From contig CP185407.1 in assembly GCA_049177155.1 (NCBI GenBank), positions 62,001 to 126,000 on the forward strand: DNA of 64,000 nucleotides, read 5' to 3'. Origin of the DNA: Hennigella sp049177155. Lineage in GTDB: Bacteria; Bacillota_I; Bacilli_A; Mycoplasmatales; Mycoplasmoidaceae. The notes beneath the pieces were generated by a model. It did not search any database, had not been told where the DNA came from, and saw only the letters and a list, made by a program, of their open reading frames with translations. Below, in pieces: positions 9,482-19,310 of this stretch. How positions within the stretch are numbered: the first letter of the stretch is position 1; each line of letters starts with the position of its first letter. The position numbers and the translations under genes were made by a program.

Positions 9482-10389
9482 TACGCTTTATTTTCTGATC
9501 CAAACATTTTAATTTTTTCAGTTACTGTTGCTTTAATAGCTTCAACACCAGGTTTTAAAAGTTTTCTTGGATCAAATCCTTTTTCTTTTTTATCTAAGTC
9601 TTTTTTTGCTTCAATATATTTTCTAACAGCTGCAGCAAAAGCTAATTGACATTCTGTATTAACATTAATTTTACAAATACCTAAACCAATTGCTTTTGCA
9701 ATTTGCTTTTCAGGAATTCCAGTTCCACCATGTAACACTAATGGTTTTTTATTTACGGCAGAAAAGATTTCTTGTAACTTATCAAAGTTTAATCCTTTTC
9801 AACCTTTAGGATAAATACCATGAATGTTTCCTATACCTGCGGCTAAACAACAAATTTCTGTTTGTGCTGCCATACAAGCACATTCACCTACATTAGCAAT
9901 TTCTCCCGCAGTAGTTTTTCCATCTTCACTACCACCTATACCACCAACTTCAGCTTCAACAGTTGCTCCAAACTTCTTAGCATACTTAATCATTGATTTG
10001 GTTTTAGCTAAATTTTCAGCAAATGGTAATTTAGAACCATCAAACATAACTGAACTAAATCCAGCATCTAATGCTGCAATACACGCTTCATATGAACCAT
10101 GATCAACATGTAATGCTACTGGTACAGTAATCTTCTTAGTTTTAATGGTGTTGTCAACCATATCAACCACATTCTTTCAGCCAAACATATATTTAGATGC
10201 ACCAGATGATACACCTAGAACAATTGGCGAATGAGCTGCTTGAGCAGCGTCTAATACTGCACCAATTCATTCTAAATTGTTGATATTAATAGCTGGAACA
10301 GCATAGTGTCCAGCAGCTGCTTTAGTTAACATATCTTGCATATTAACTGTTTGATGTTTTGATCGACCTAAATTACGAAAAAAAGACAT
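9481..10389 (-). CDS. fba: Class II fructose-bisphosphate aldolase
   Basis: Splits fructose-1,6-bisphosphate in glycolysis. Zinc ligands and signature segments are visible: ALHVDHG, VMFDGSKLPF, the EAEVGGIGG loop, GNIHGIYPKG and VLHGGTGIP. 302 residues, normal for the short bacterial class II enzymes. Shine-Dalgarno AGGAG is 7 nt before ATG. It is the first gene of the fba-ychF-tdk-membrane protein unit and has a 30-bp inverted repeat in its promoter region. Confidence 0.95.
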
Positions 10390-10416
10390 ATAAGTTCTCC
10401 TACTTATATTTTATTA

Positions 10417-10446
10417 TTTTATTTTGTTATTTATAACAAAATAAAA
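10417..10446. repeat. Perfect AT-rich inverted repeat (14-bp arms, 2-nt gap) between rpoE and fba
   Basis: Arms at 10417-10430 and 10433-10446 are exact complements. On the minus strand the centre reads GTTATAAATAAC, containing a TATAAA that could be the fba -10 box. It partly shares the T tract of the rpoE terminator. Either an operator for fba or a secondary terminator. Confidence 0.6.
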
Positions 10447-10465
10447 AAGTGCTTATTCAGCACTT
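10437..10465 (-). terminator. Terminator of rpoE
   Basis: On the minus strand AAGTGCT / AGCACTT with a GAATA loop and a TTTTTTATTTT tract; the stop codon of rpoE lies in the loop and stem. Confidence 0.82.
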
Positions 10466-10929
10466 TCTTCATCTTCTTCTGATTCAGAGTTTTCTTGTTC
10501 GGCAGGAACATCTTCCTCTTCTTCATCAACATCATGCATAAGTTTTTCTTTGTATTCTTTATGCATTGCTTCAAGATCTTCTTCATCATAGAAAGCTTCT
10601 TGTTCAAACATTGCTTTATCATTAAGTTCTGCTAAACGTTTAGCTTCAGCTTCTTGTTCTTGTTTAAAGTCATATAGAGCATGACTTAAAGCTGCTTGTT
10701 CAGATTCTTTTAAGAATTCTCTGATCTTTCATTGGTGGTTACCAATAAAGATGAATCTATGGTCTTGTAACATACAAGTATATACATGACCAACAATCTT
10801 TTGTTCTTCAGCATCTAGTCTTGCTTTCTTAATTAAATCAGCTCACAATTGTTCAAAAGTAAATGGTTTATTGTGATATTTAGTTTTAGCTAATTCATAT
10901 GCTAATGTAATAATTTGTTTATTTTCCAT
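10453..10929 (-). CDS. rpoE: RNA polymerase delta subunit
   Basis: 158 residues. The N-terminal HARE-HTH-like folded domain (about residues 1-85, with FTFEQLWADLIKKARL and FIFIGNHQWKIREF) is followed by a long acidic Glu/Asp-rich tail that ends in EDEESAE. Delta displaces weakly bound nucleic acids and sharpens promoter selectivity and RNAP recycling in low-GC Gram-positives and mollicutes. Two TGA Trp codons hide it from a standard-code ORF search. Start chosen at the ATG with the family's MENKQIITLAYEL-type N-terminus. Confidence 0.92.
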
Positions 10930-10978
10930 AGTTGTTCCTATCTAAATAAGTATATCTATTATATATATTTCTCACTTT

Positions 10979-12424
10979 TTATTTGAAAAGTAGCACTTTT
11001 GATAATCTTTGGTGAATTGTTGCTTTACCAAGAATAGCAATAATCTTGTTTAATTCTGGTCCATGCTCACTACCGGTAATAGCTAAACGTATTGGCATGA
11101 ATAGATCTTGTCCTTTATTACCAGATAAAGTTTGTGTTTGTTTAATCATATCTTTTGCTTGGTCGGGAGTAATGTCATCACCAGCTTTACTTATAGTATT
11201 AGAGAAAGCGTGTAATGTTTTTTGTCAAACATCATTAGCTAGTGTCATTCTGAATTCTTTTGATGTGTCAATAGGTTTTAAGAATGTGTCAGTTACTAAT
11301 TGATTTAATTCTTGTGCATAGCTAATTTGTTTTTTAAATAATAATAAAATATCATCTTCTTTATTTTTGAATTGTCCAAAATCAAGATTTATAAACTTCT
11401 TAACGAATGTTAAATATTTATTGTCATCACACGCAATGAAGTATTTATTCCCAACTCACAACATTTTTTTGTAATCAAAGAATGTTGGCGCTTTAGAAAC
11501 TTTGTTAATATCAAAAACTTGAATCATTTCTGATAATGACATAATTTCTTTGTTGTTTGATGGTGCTCATCCTAACAGAGCTAAGAAATTATCAATTGCT
11601 TCAGGAATAAATCCCATTTCTTTGTAGTCAGAAATAAATTGCTTTAATGTCTTATCTCGCTTAGATAATTTCTTTCCTTGTTCATTAACAATAACAGATA
11701 AGTGTCCGTAATGAATATCATCTTTTTCTCAACCCAAAGCTTTCTTTATTGCTAATTGATATGGAGTGTTAGAAATATGTTCTTCCCCTCTTAATACGTG
11801 GGTAATTTGCATATCATGATCATCTACCACAACTCCAAAGTTATACATTGGAATACCATTAGATTTTAAAATAACAGGATCTGTTAATGCTGATGCAGGA
11901 ACAGTTACTTTTCCTCTAATCATATCTTCTCAAGAGTAATCAATATTATCTTCAATCTTTAAACGAATAGTAAAAGGAACTTTAGCATCAAGCTTTGCTT
12001 GAATTTCTTCTTTAGTTAAATGCAAACAGTGTCTATTGTACTTCGGTGTTTGACCACCAGACATTGCAGATTGTCTATTAGCATCAAGTTCTTCTTTAGT
12101 ACAAAAACATCTATAGGCTTTACCTTCATCTAATAACTTGTATGCTAATTCTTTGTAACGTTCTAGTTTTTGTGTTTGTTGATAAGGACCAAACTCTCCC
12201 GGATTTCTAACTGATTCATCAATTTTAATATCCATTCATTCAAGGTTATCGATTTGACTTTCAATTCCACCTTCAACATTTCTTTCAGTGTCAGTATCTT
12301 CGATACGAAGAATAAAACTACCACCCATATGCTTTGCAAATAGGTAGTTAAATAATGCTGTTCTTGCTCCACCAACATGAAAATATCCTGTTGGACTTGG
12401 TGCATATCTGGCTCTTACTCTCAT
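10979..12424 (-). CDS. gltX: Glutamyl-tRNA synthetase
   Basis: Class I synthetase charging tRNA-Glu (and probably tRNA-Gln, for later amidation, as in other mollicutes). The HIGH-type motif APSPTGYFHVGGARTALFN is at about residues 7-25, the KMSKS-type motif appears as KKLSKRD near residue 250, and a helical anticodon-binding region fills the last 150 residues. 481 residues in total, normal length. Several TGA Trp codons (after residue 62, and before ED near 11925) fragment it under the standard code. AAAGGA precedes the ATG. It follows ispE by 2 nt. Confidence 0.95.
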
Positions 12425-12426
12425 GT

Positions 12427-13176
12427 TTATTCCTTTAAAGTTACAATAGTCGATCCTGTTCCAGTAAAGAAACTTTTATTAGGATACTTCTTATATAGTT
12501 CTTGTAGCTCTTTATAATTTTGTATTATATATTTAGTTAAATCATTATAAACAACATTTATAGAATGTTGTTTATATAAGTGATTTTCAATTATCTTATC
12601 TACATTAACTCTTGATTCATAATCCGGATCATTGTTAAGTGATGCATAGACTTTTGTTGTGGAAGCGATAATACCATTAAAATGTAATTGAACTTTTGGA
12701 TCTCAGTCATAAATTGGTGATACAAATTCACCATGTTCTCTAACTCTAGCAATTTTATATTTAGATAAAAAGAATGGAATATCACTACCCAATTCCAAAG
12801 CAACTTCTTTTAAATTTAATTGAATAGATGGGTTGTGTTTTAAAACATAATTCATTACTGCTGCGGCATCAGCAGATGCCCCACCAACACCAGCTGCATA
12901 AGGAATCTTTTTAATAATTCAAATTTTATAATTTACATCCACATCATGTTGATTATGTAAATAACGTAGTGCTTTAGTTACTAAACAATCAGGAATAGAA
13001 ACTTGTTTACCGTTATCTTTATAAAAAACATAAAGTCTATCAGATTTGTTGATGTAAATACTATCATGAATTTTTTTATACAACAACATCACAGAATCTA
13101 TTCTGTGTTTTCCTTCTGATAAGCCTTTATAAACTTTTAAACATAAATTAACTTTAGGGTATGCTTTTAGTTTCAT
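12427..13176 (-). CDS. ispE: 4-diphosphocytidyl-2-C-methyl-D-erythritol kinase
   Basis: GHMP kinase that phosphorylates CDP-methylerythritol in the MEP isoprenoid pathway. The substrate-binding start AYPKVNLCLKV (residues 4-14), the ATP loop PYAAGVGGASADAAAVMNY (a variant of the P-x3-GLGGGSSDAA motif) and the late GTGSTI motif are present. 249 residues, slightly shorter than the usual 280-300. Located directly after rsmA (1-nt gap), an arrangement widely conserved in Firmicutes. Together with ispD at 1.2 kb it argues for a functioning MEP pathway. Confidence 0.9.
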
Positions 13177-13177
13177 A

Positions 13178-13984
13178 TTACTTCTTAAATATGTTATATA
13201 GTTTCTTTCAGTCTTTGTAATCTAATTCTTCAGCACGAACATTAGCATCAAAACCTAGTTGTTGCAATGTTGGAAGAATGTTAGCTTTAGTAATGTGGGG
13301 AGGTAGGTTATTTAATAGTTTTTTTCTCTTTGCTAAAAAGAATGGTCTCATGAATTTATAAAATTCTGGATCATAAGATTCATTAATCTTTTTATTCAAT
13401 AACACCATAGCTGAATCCACTTTCGGTGCGGGAACAAAATTAGTGTTTTTTATCAACATAACTTTCTTCATATCAAAGTAGTAGTTAATAATATTTGTTG
13501 CTGCATTTCTATTTGATGTTTTAGTATAAACCCATTTGTCAGCAACTTCTTTTTGCACCATAATGTAAAGTGTTTTAATTTTATTAAAAGACAAACATTT
13601 TAACACTATTGGTGTAGTGATAGAATAAGGTATATTTGCTATAACAATGATATGTTTATATTGTTTAGTTATTGAGTCTAAATCAACCTCTAAAAAATCA
13701 TTATTTATCAATTGAAGATTGTTATATTGTTTAAATTTAATTTTTAAATCTGCATAAAGTCTTTTATCTAATTCAATACAAATTAAAGGTTTGTTGGTTT
13801 GTACTAAATATTGAGTGATAGCACCCAACCCCGGACCAATTTCTAGAATGCAATCATAATTAGATAAATCTGGGATATGTTCACAAATCTCATCAATAAT
13901 TATTTGATTAGATAAAAAGTTTTGCCCCATTTTTTTAGAGGGCAAAAACTTCTTATTTTTTAGTATTTGTTTAATGTTACTCAT
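13178..13984 (-). CDS. rsmA: 16S rRNA dimethyladenosine transferase (KsgA/RsmA)
   Basis: Dimethylates the two adjacent adenosines of 16S helix 45. The SAM-binding motif ILEIGPGLGAITQYL, the acidic LICIELDKRL end of strand 2, and the catalytic NIPYSITTPIV (NxPY motif) are in order; the basic C-terminal domain (KRKKLLNNLP) contacts rRNA. With the terminal TGA read as Trp the protein is 268 residues and ends DWKKLYNIFKK. The ATG overlaps the yidC stop by one base. Confidence 0.95.
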
Positions 13985-15147
13985 TAAATATTAAAGTTAA
14001 CAATTCTGGCACCAGATTGTTTATCCTTAGTTTTCTTTCTTTCAATTAACTTATGGATAATTCAGGCTTGTAAAACAGTAAATAATGAGTTCAAGAACCA
14101 ATATACACCAACACCCACAGCAGAGAATGCAACGATAACAACCATTACAATCATAAAGATGTTTTGAGTTCTTTGTGTCTTCTTGTATTGTTTCTTACCA
14201 GCATCAGATGTTGTTGATGCGCTTCTATTTCTCTTTCTAGCAAAGAATTGTGGCATCTTCATAGAGAAGATTTGACTACCAGCTACTAATAATAGGAAGA
14301 ATAAGTATGTTCATCCTAGATTAGAGAAGTTAGAGAATACTTGTGTTAATGGTGATGCAGCAAAGTTCCAGATACCAAATAATACTGTAACTTTAATTGG
14401 TCTAACAATAGTTACAACACGGTAAATAATCAAGAAAATAGGTAGTGTTAAGAACATTTGTTCAAATGCAGCAAATGGTTTAACGTTGTTTTTGCTATAT
14501 AAAGCCATGATTTCTTGTTGCTTCATTTGTTTAGATTGAGCATCATTTAAATCTTTATATTTTGCATTAATATCGGCTATTTGCCCTTGTAACTCTGTCA
14601 TCTTTTCACTTTGGAAACTAGATTTCAAAGAAATAGCCATCGTTAAAATTCTAATGAATAACAATAGTAAGAAGATGGCTAACAATGCATTTAATCCACC
14701 AACTCAGTCTTTAGTTGCTCACATAAAGATTGTTACTAATGCTGCAGCAGGTCAAACGAATAGTGCGTAGAATGGACTATGACAGCCAACACCAGATATT
14801 CACCAATCAAATGATAAAGTATTATATTGACTAGCGGTTATTGCCATTTGTAAATCAAAACGGTAATCCCCTGTAGTAGCAAATGGGAATCCAAACTCTA
14901 ATCCATTACCCAAAGCTGGGTTTTGGTTGATGGTTCCATCACCCATAGATTGAAAACATCCTCATAGACCCATAAGCATCATAAATAAGAAAATGGCAAT
15001 CTTTGTCCATTTTCATACTTGTTTCATTATGGTTTTAAATAATGTTTTACGATTTGTGTTTTTATCAGCTCAAAATGGACTACCAGCAGATGCTGTAGTG
15101 TCATTACCCATAATACTTGAATATTTTAGTGCTGAACTATTTCCCAT
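13984..15147 (-). CDS. yidC: Membrane protein insertase YidC/Oxa1
   Basis: 387 residues. A poorly conserved N-terminal part with one membrane helix (IAIFLFMMLMGLWGCF) is followed by the Oxa1 core of about five helices, including the hydrophilic hairpin MTELQGQIADINAKYKDL that is typical for the C1 loop, and a C-terminal basic tail (RKRNRSASTTSDAGKKQYKK and ERKKTKDK) that may bind ribosomes. No signal peptide with lipobox is seen, unlike SpoIIIJ. Many TGA Trp codons. It overlaps rnpA by 11 nt, in the classical rpmH-rnpA-yidC order next to dnaA. Confidence 0.92.
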
Positions 15148-15487
15148 TTTGATATTTACTAATTGTTTTTATAATAGATTCTTTTAATTCTGTGTAATCT
15201 TTTTTTAACCAAGTGGAATTTGGTTTAAGTAATAATTTTACTCCACCTGTTAAATCGCTATTTATTAAGATACTTCTTAATTGTCTTTTAATTTTATTTC
15301 TTGCAACCGCTAATTTAAATTGATTTTTGTTCACTAATAAAGCGTAATCAATTCTAGATTTGTTTGGTTGTCTACCTACTCAAATTGTTAAATATGGTAA
15401 GTTTAGTTTTTTACTTTTTCTTAATTGTTGGACAATTTCTTGATTGGTTTTAATAGAGACTAAAGTTGTTGAAATTTTATTTTTCAT
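15137..15487 (-). CDS. rnpA: Ribonuclease P protein component
   Basis: 116-residue basic protein that helps RNase P RNA mature tRNA 5' ends. The RNR-like motif AVARNKIKRQLR (family RNRxKRxxR) is at about residues 58-70. The N-terminus MKNKISTTLVSIKTNQE was picked because it gives a family-like length; the gene start overlaps rpmH by 11 nt and its end overlaps yidC by 11 nt, an unusually tight packing. RNase P RNA is not in this window. Confidence 0.9.
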
Positions 15488-15623
15488 CAGAAACTGTTAG
15501 TCTTTTTCTGCCTTTGTGTCTTCTAGCTTTTAAAACTTTACGTCCTTTAGATGTTTTAGATCTAACTAAAAAGCCGTGAGTTTTAGCACGTTTAGCTTTG
15601 TTTGGTTGATATGTTCTTTGCAT
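15477..15623 (-). CDS. rpmH: Large ribosomal subunit protein bL34
   Basis: 48 residues; begins MQRTYQPNKAKRAKTHGF and is rich in Lys/Arg, as all L34. The start at 15623 is preceded by AGAGAGG; the frame upstream of it is AT-rich leader, not protein. Divergent from dnaA across a 73-bp promoter region, the conserved origin-region layout of Firmicutes and mollicutes. Confidence 0.95.
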   Translation of the reverse strand: MQRTYQPNKAKRAKTHGFLVRSKTSKGRKVLKARRHKGRKRLTVSDEK

Positions 15624-15696
15624 ATTGGACCTCTCTAAATAAAAAACTATTTTTATAATTATAATATATATTAATCTATAATACAAAAAACTCTAT

Positions 15697-17052
15697 ATGC
15701 AACCTATTATTTTAGATAAAATCAAAGAAAATTTTGATAAAACTTTAACGTCTTTACGAGATAAAAGTTCTAATAAAGAGTTTTTTGATAAATTTGTTTC
15801 TAATTTAAAAATAAAAGACATTAGTGGAAACACAATTACAGCTATAGCAAAAAATAATTTTGCTAAGCAAGTTATCATAAATGACTTTTTAAACGACATA
15901 ACAAAATTATTTAATTCATATGAAAACACAAATTATGAATTTAATATTATTTCAGAAAATGAGGGCAAGGTTTTAACAACTAAAATTGGATACCAACCAA
16001 TTGGTAAAGTTATAGGTGTAAATAGAGATTTTACTTTTGATAATTTGGTTATTGGCCCATTTAATAATTCAGCGTGTTTAGCTGGAAAACAAGTTGTAAC
16101 AGATCACTTTATTAGCCCTTTATTTATAAGTGCAAATGTGGGTTTGGGAAAAACACACTTATTACATGCTATTGGAAATGAATTTGTTAAAGCTTTTCCT
16201 GATAAATCAGTTAAATATATATCTTCAGATGATTTTAGTAGACAAATCTATAATGCATTAATTTCAGATGATAAATTATTAATTGAAAAAATAAAAGATG
16301 AGTATTTTAATTATGATCTTTTATTAATTGATGACATCCAAATTTTATCTGGTAGAACAAAAATAAATGAATTATTATTTGTTATTTTTAATAACGCAAT
16401 TAAAAATCATAAATACATAGTATTTACATCAGATAAAAATATTGATTTATTAGTTGGGTTTGAAGAAAGAATTAAATCTAGATTTCACTCTGGTATTACA
16501 TTAACAATTCAAAGACCAGATATTGAAAATGTAGTGGAAATTATTAATAAAAAGGTTGATGAAGCGAATAAAGTTTATACTTTTTCACCAGACGCAATTT
16601 CATTTATAGCTAGAAGAAATACAAATGATATTAGAAGGTTGATTGGTGATATTAATCAAATTTTCTTTTTTGCAGCTAACAATCTACCTAAGTACTCAAT
16701 TATAGATTTAAACACAGTTAGAAGTATTCTTGCACCATCTAACCAAGAAGAAATTAATTTATTTGGGTATGATATTGACCCAAACATAATTATTGAACAA
16801 GTTTGTAATAGTTATGGTGTAAAAGTAGATATGGTTAAATCTAAATCTAAATTAAAATATTTAATCACACCAAGAAATGTTTGTATGTATGTATTAAGAA
16901 ATAAATTTAATATGACATATTCACAAATTGGTCAATTATTCTCAGGAAGAGATCATTCAACAGTAATGTCTGCTATTGAAAAAGTAGAAAAAATAATTAA
17001 ATCTGATCCTGATTTAAATATGACAATTGAAAACATTTACAAAAAGATGTAA
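15697..17052 (+). CDS. dnaA: Chromosomal replication initiator DnaA
   Basis: 451 residues. Domain III is an AAA+ ATPase with Walker A NVGLGKTH near residue 150 and Walker B LLLIDDIQIL; domain IV ends with the DnaA-box recognition signature GRDHSTVMSAIEKV. The -10 box TATAAT (15677-15682) is 14 nt before the ATG, so the leader would be only about 7 nt and lacks a Shine-Dalgarno. No DnaA boxes are seen between rpmH and dnaA; three box-like 9-mers lie right after the gene. Confidence 0.97.
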   Translation: MQPIILDKIKENFDKTLTSLRDKSSNKEFFDKFVSNLKIKDISGNTITAIAKNNFAKQVIINDFLNDITKLFNSYENTNYEFNIISENEGKVLTTKIGYQPIGKVIGVNRDFTFDNLVIGPFNNSACLAGKQVVTDHFISPLFISANVGLGKTHLLHAIGNEFVKAFPDKSVKYISSDDFSRQIYNALISDDKLLIEKIKDEYFNYDLLLIDDIQILSGRTKINELLFVIFNNAIKNHKYIVFTSDKNIDLLVGFEERIKSRFHSGITLTIQRPDIENVVEIINKKVDEANKVYTFSPDAISFIARRNTNDIRRLIGDINQIFFFAANNLPKYSIIDLNTVRSILAPSNQEEINLFGYDIDPNIIIEQVCNSYGVKVDMVKSKSKLKYLITPRNVCMYVLRNKFNMTYSQIGQLFSGRDHSTVMSAIEKVEKIIKSDPDLNMTIENIYKKM

Positions 17053-17155
17053 TGTGGAGAAAATGTGGAAATGTTATATTTATATAAATAAGAAAAAATC
17101 AACTTTTCCACAATCTATAATAATATAAATAAATTAAATAAAAAGAAGTGAAAAT
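17053..17155. other. Probable oriC core (dnaA-dnaN spacer)
   Basis: Three DnaA-box-like 9-mers sit here: TGTGGAGAA (17053-17061) and TGTGGAAAT (17064-17072) in one orientation, TTTTCCACA (17104-17112) in the other. Between and after them is an almost pure A/T stretch (17073-17100 and 17113-17150) suitable as an unwinding element. Head-to-head boxes in this spacer match the origin layout reported for several mycoplasmas. The dnaN promoter (TATAAT near 17117) overlaps the region. Confidence 0.72.
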
Positions 17156-18271
17156 ATGAAGTTTGAAATTAAAAAAAGTATTTTATCAAATAGTTTGAAA
17201 AACATAAATAATTTAATTGATGCAAATAATTTAAATCCAAATTTATCTGGTGTATTCATTAAAGCTAGAGATAATAAATTAACATTAATCGCAACAAATG
17301 GTTCTAGTTGTTATCAACAAATTATTTCTAATGTAACAATAAAAGAGGCGGGCGACATTTTAGTTAAACCTAAAATCCTTTATTCTTATATTTCTAAAAT
17401 CAATCAAGAAATGATAACTATTAATCAAATCGATGAAAAAATACTACAAATCCACTCTGAAAAATATTCATGTGAAATTAATTTAATTGATAGTTCTTCA
17501 TTCCCTATTTTAAATTTCGATCATGATAATTGAAAAAAAATAACACTAACATTTGATACCTTAATGAGTATTTCTCAAAGAATTAAACCATTTACTTCTT
17601 CTATTTTCTCTAACTCTAATCCCGCAACAGCTGGTATTTTATTCAATCCCATAGATGAAAAACAAATGGAATGTGTAGCATCTGATCCTTTCAGAATGGC
17701 ATATTACAAATTTGATTTTTCAAGTGATTCTGCAAGATTTGTAATTGAACCTAAAGTTATAGATATGGCTTTAGATATTATGACTTCTAACAAATCTAAA
17801 ACTATTGATTTTTATTTAAGTGAAAAAGAATGTATCTTAAATTCTGATGATGTAATTGTTAAATTCACTCTTTATAAAGATACATACCCAAATATTATTA
17901 AAGCTATTCTTTCAGAACAAAAATATTCATTCACAGTTAAATTACCTGATTTAATTAATGCTTTGGATAGAGGATCTGCAGTTTTATTAAATGAATCCAG
18001 ACCAATCGCTAATTTTAAAATTGAAAATAATAAATTAAATATTAAATTTATATCTAATGAAACTGGTAATTCTTTTGAACAAGTTGATTTAATAAAATCA
18101 AATATTGATAATTTTGAAGTTAAATTAAATCAAAAATTATTCTCATCAATTATCAACACAATCAAAACTGAAACTATAACATTTAATTTCAATTCAACTA
18201 ATGCCCCAATTGTTATTTCATCAAACAATCCTTATTTCTTAAATTTAATAGTTCCAATCAGAAGTTTATAG
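17156..18271 (+). CDS. dnaN: DNA polymerase III beta clamp
   Basis: 371 residues when TGA at 17531 is read as Trp. The three-domain sliding clamp is recognisable by its start MKFEIKKSILSNSLKN, the domain 2 segment SDPFRMAYYKFDF and the C-terminal LIVPIRSL (the M-P-(M/V/I)-R-type end that lines the protein-binding pocket). Its 3' end overlaps the convergent sigma-like gene by 6 nt, so no terminator separates them. Confidence 0.96.
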
Positions 18272-18868
18272 ATAATATTTTTTAATTATTTTCTCTATAT
18301 TTTTCAACAAATCTTCAATGTGATATCTACTCACACGAAGTTTTCTACTAATTTCAGAAATAGAATAACCTATTGATTTTAAATAAATTACTCTTTTAAT
18401 TGTTGGTTGTGAATAATTTGACACATATTCACATGCTGTTTTTATTAAATTATCTAAAACTTCACCCCTAGACAACTCAAAATTTACTATTTGATTTTTA
18501 TCTAAACATCTACTAGGTGATAATTCAAACTTTTCTAATGAGATCATTGTATTCATCACCAACTCTTTATTATTAATAAACTTCTTTATTTCTCTAACTG
18601 TTTGACAATAACAATTATTAACTAATAAAGCGTGAAAATTTTTTGTTGAATCGTAATCATCCAACGATTTTTTAACACTTTCTCAAATAATATGAATTAA
18701 ATCACCCTTCTCATAAGGAATAGATGAGTATTTTCTATTTATTTTTGAGAATACAATACTCATTAAATCATCTCTAAATTTATTAAAGAAATAAAGTGAT
18801 ATACTTTGATCTCTATTTTTCTTATAAATTTTTATCATTTTATATTCTTTTTCTGTTACAGCTTCCAT
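18266..18868 (-). CDS. Sigma-70 family alternative sigma factor-like protein
   Basis: 200 residues with TGA read as Trp once. Residues about 15-95 (FFNKFRDDLMSIVFSKI ... EKGDLIHIIWESVKKSLDDYD) look like sigma region 2, with the acidic DLI..IW...KSLDDYD pattern that in SigH-type factors reads DLIQEG...AI.DFD. The last 50 residues (IKRVIYLKSIGYSISEISRKLRVSRYHIEDLLKNI) form a helix-turn-helix like region 4. Mycoplasma genitalium MG428 (sigma20) is a known small alternative sigma factor controlling recombination genes; this gene may be its counterpart. The ATG at 18868 has GAGG 6 nt upstream; a longer TTG start was rejected. It is convergent with dnaN. Confidence 0.68.
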
Positions 18869-18980
18869 ATAAACCTCGAAAGTTTTATAAGGTTGCAAAA
18901 ACAGCCTAAAAATATACTTGATTTTTATTTATATATTTTTTAAAATATATATAATTATTTAAATTAAAAAAGGAATTAAT

Positions 18981-19307
18981 ATGAATACGACTCTTGTTGT
19001 TTTAGTAACGATTTTGGTATGTATTGCCATTATTTTAGGCATCTATCTAATCATTACTTTTAGAAAAATACATATTGTGGCTAAAAAGGTAGATTACTTA
19101 GTTGAAGATTTAACATATAAATCAGAACAACTAACTCCTTTATTAGATTCAGCTACAAAAGTTTCTAACTTTATTGATATTCTTGATTCTGTTTTAAAAG
19201 AAAAATCACAAGATCTAATTAAACAAACATCTGGTGGTAAAGAATCTATTTACAAAATAGCTAAAGAAGTAAAATCAGAAATAAAAAAAATAAAAAACAA
19301 AAAATAA
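18981..19307 (+). CDS. Small membrane-anchored coiled-coil protein (DUF948-like)
   Basis: 108 residues: one N-terminal membrane helix (LVVLVTILVCIAIILGIYLIITF), then a helical, charged region with heptad-like pattern (VAKKVDYLVEDLTYKSEQL) and a lysine-rich end. This layout resembles the DUF948/YtxG family, but identity is not certain. AAAGGAATTAAT precedes the ATG. It ends 3 nt before secA and so is co-transcribed with it; a role in envelope or secretion is only suggested by the neighbour. Confidence 0.7.
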   Translation: MNTTLVVLVTILVCIAIILGIYLIITFRKIHIVAKKVDYLVEDLTYKSEQLTPLLDSATKVSNFIDILDSVLKEKSQDLIKQTSGGKESIYKIAKEVKSEIKKIKNKK

Positions 19308-19310
19308 AAC

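Noticed and set aside
18866..18898. Longer N-terminus of the sigma-like gene from a TTG codon
   Set aside because: No Shine-Dalgarno; the ATG at 18868 has GAGG at a good distance.
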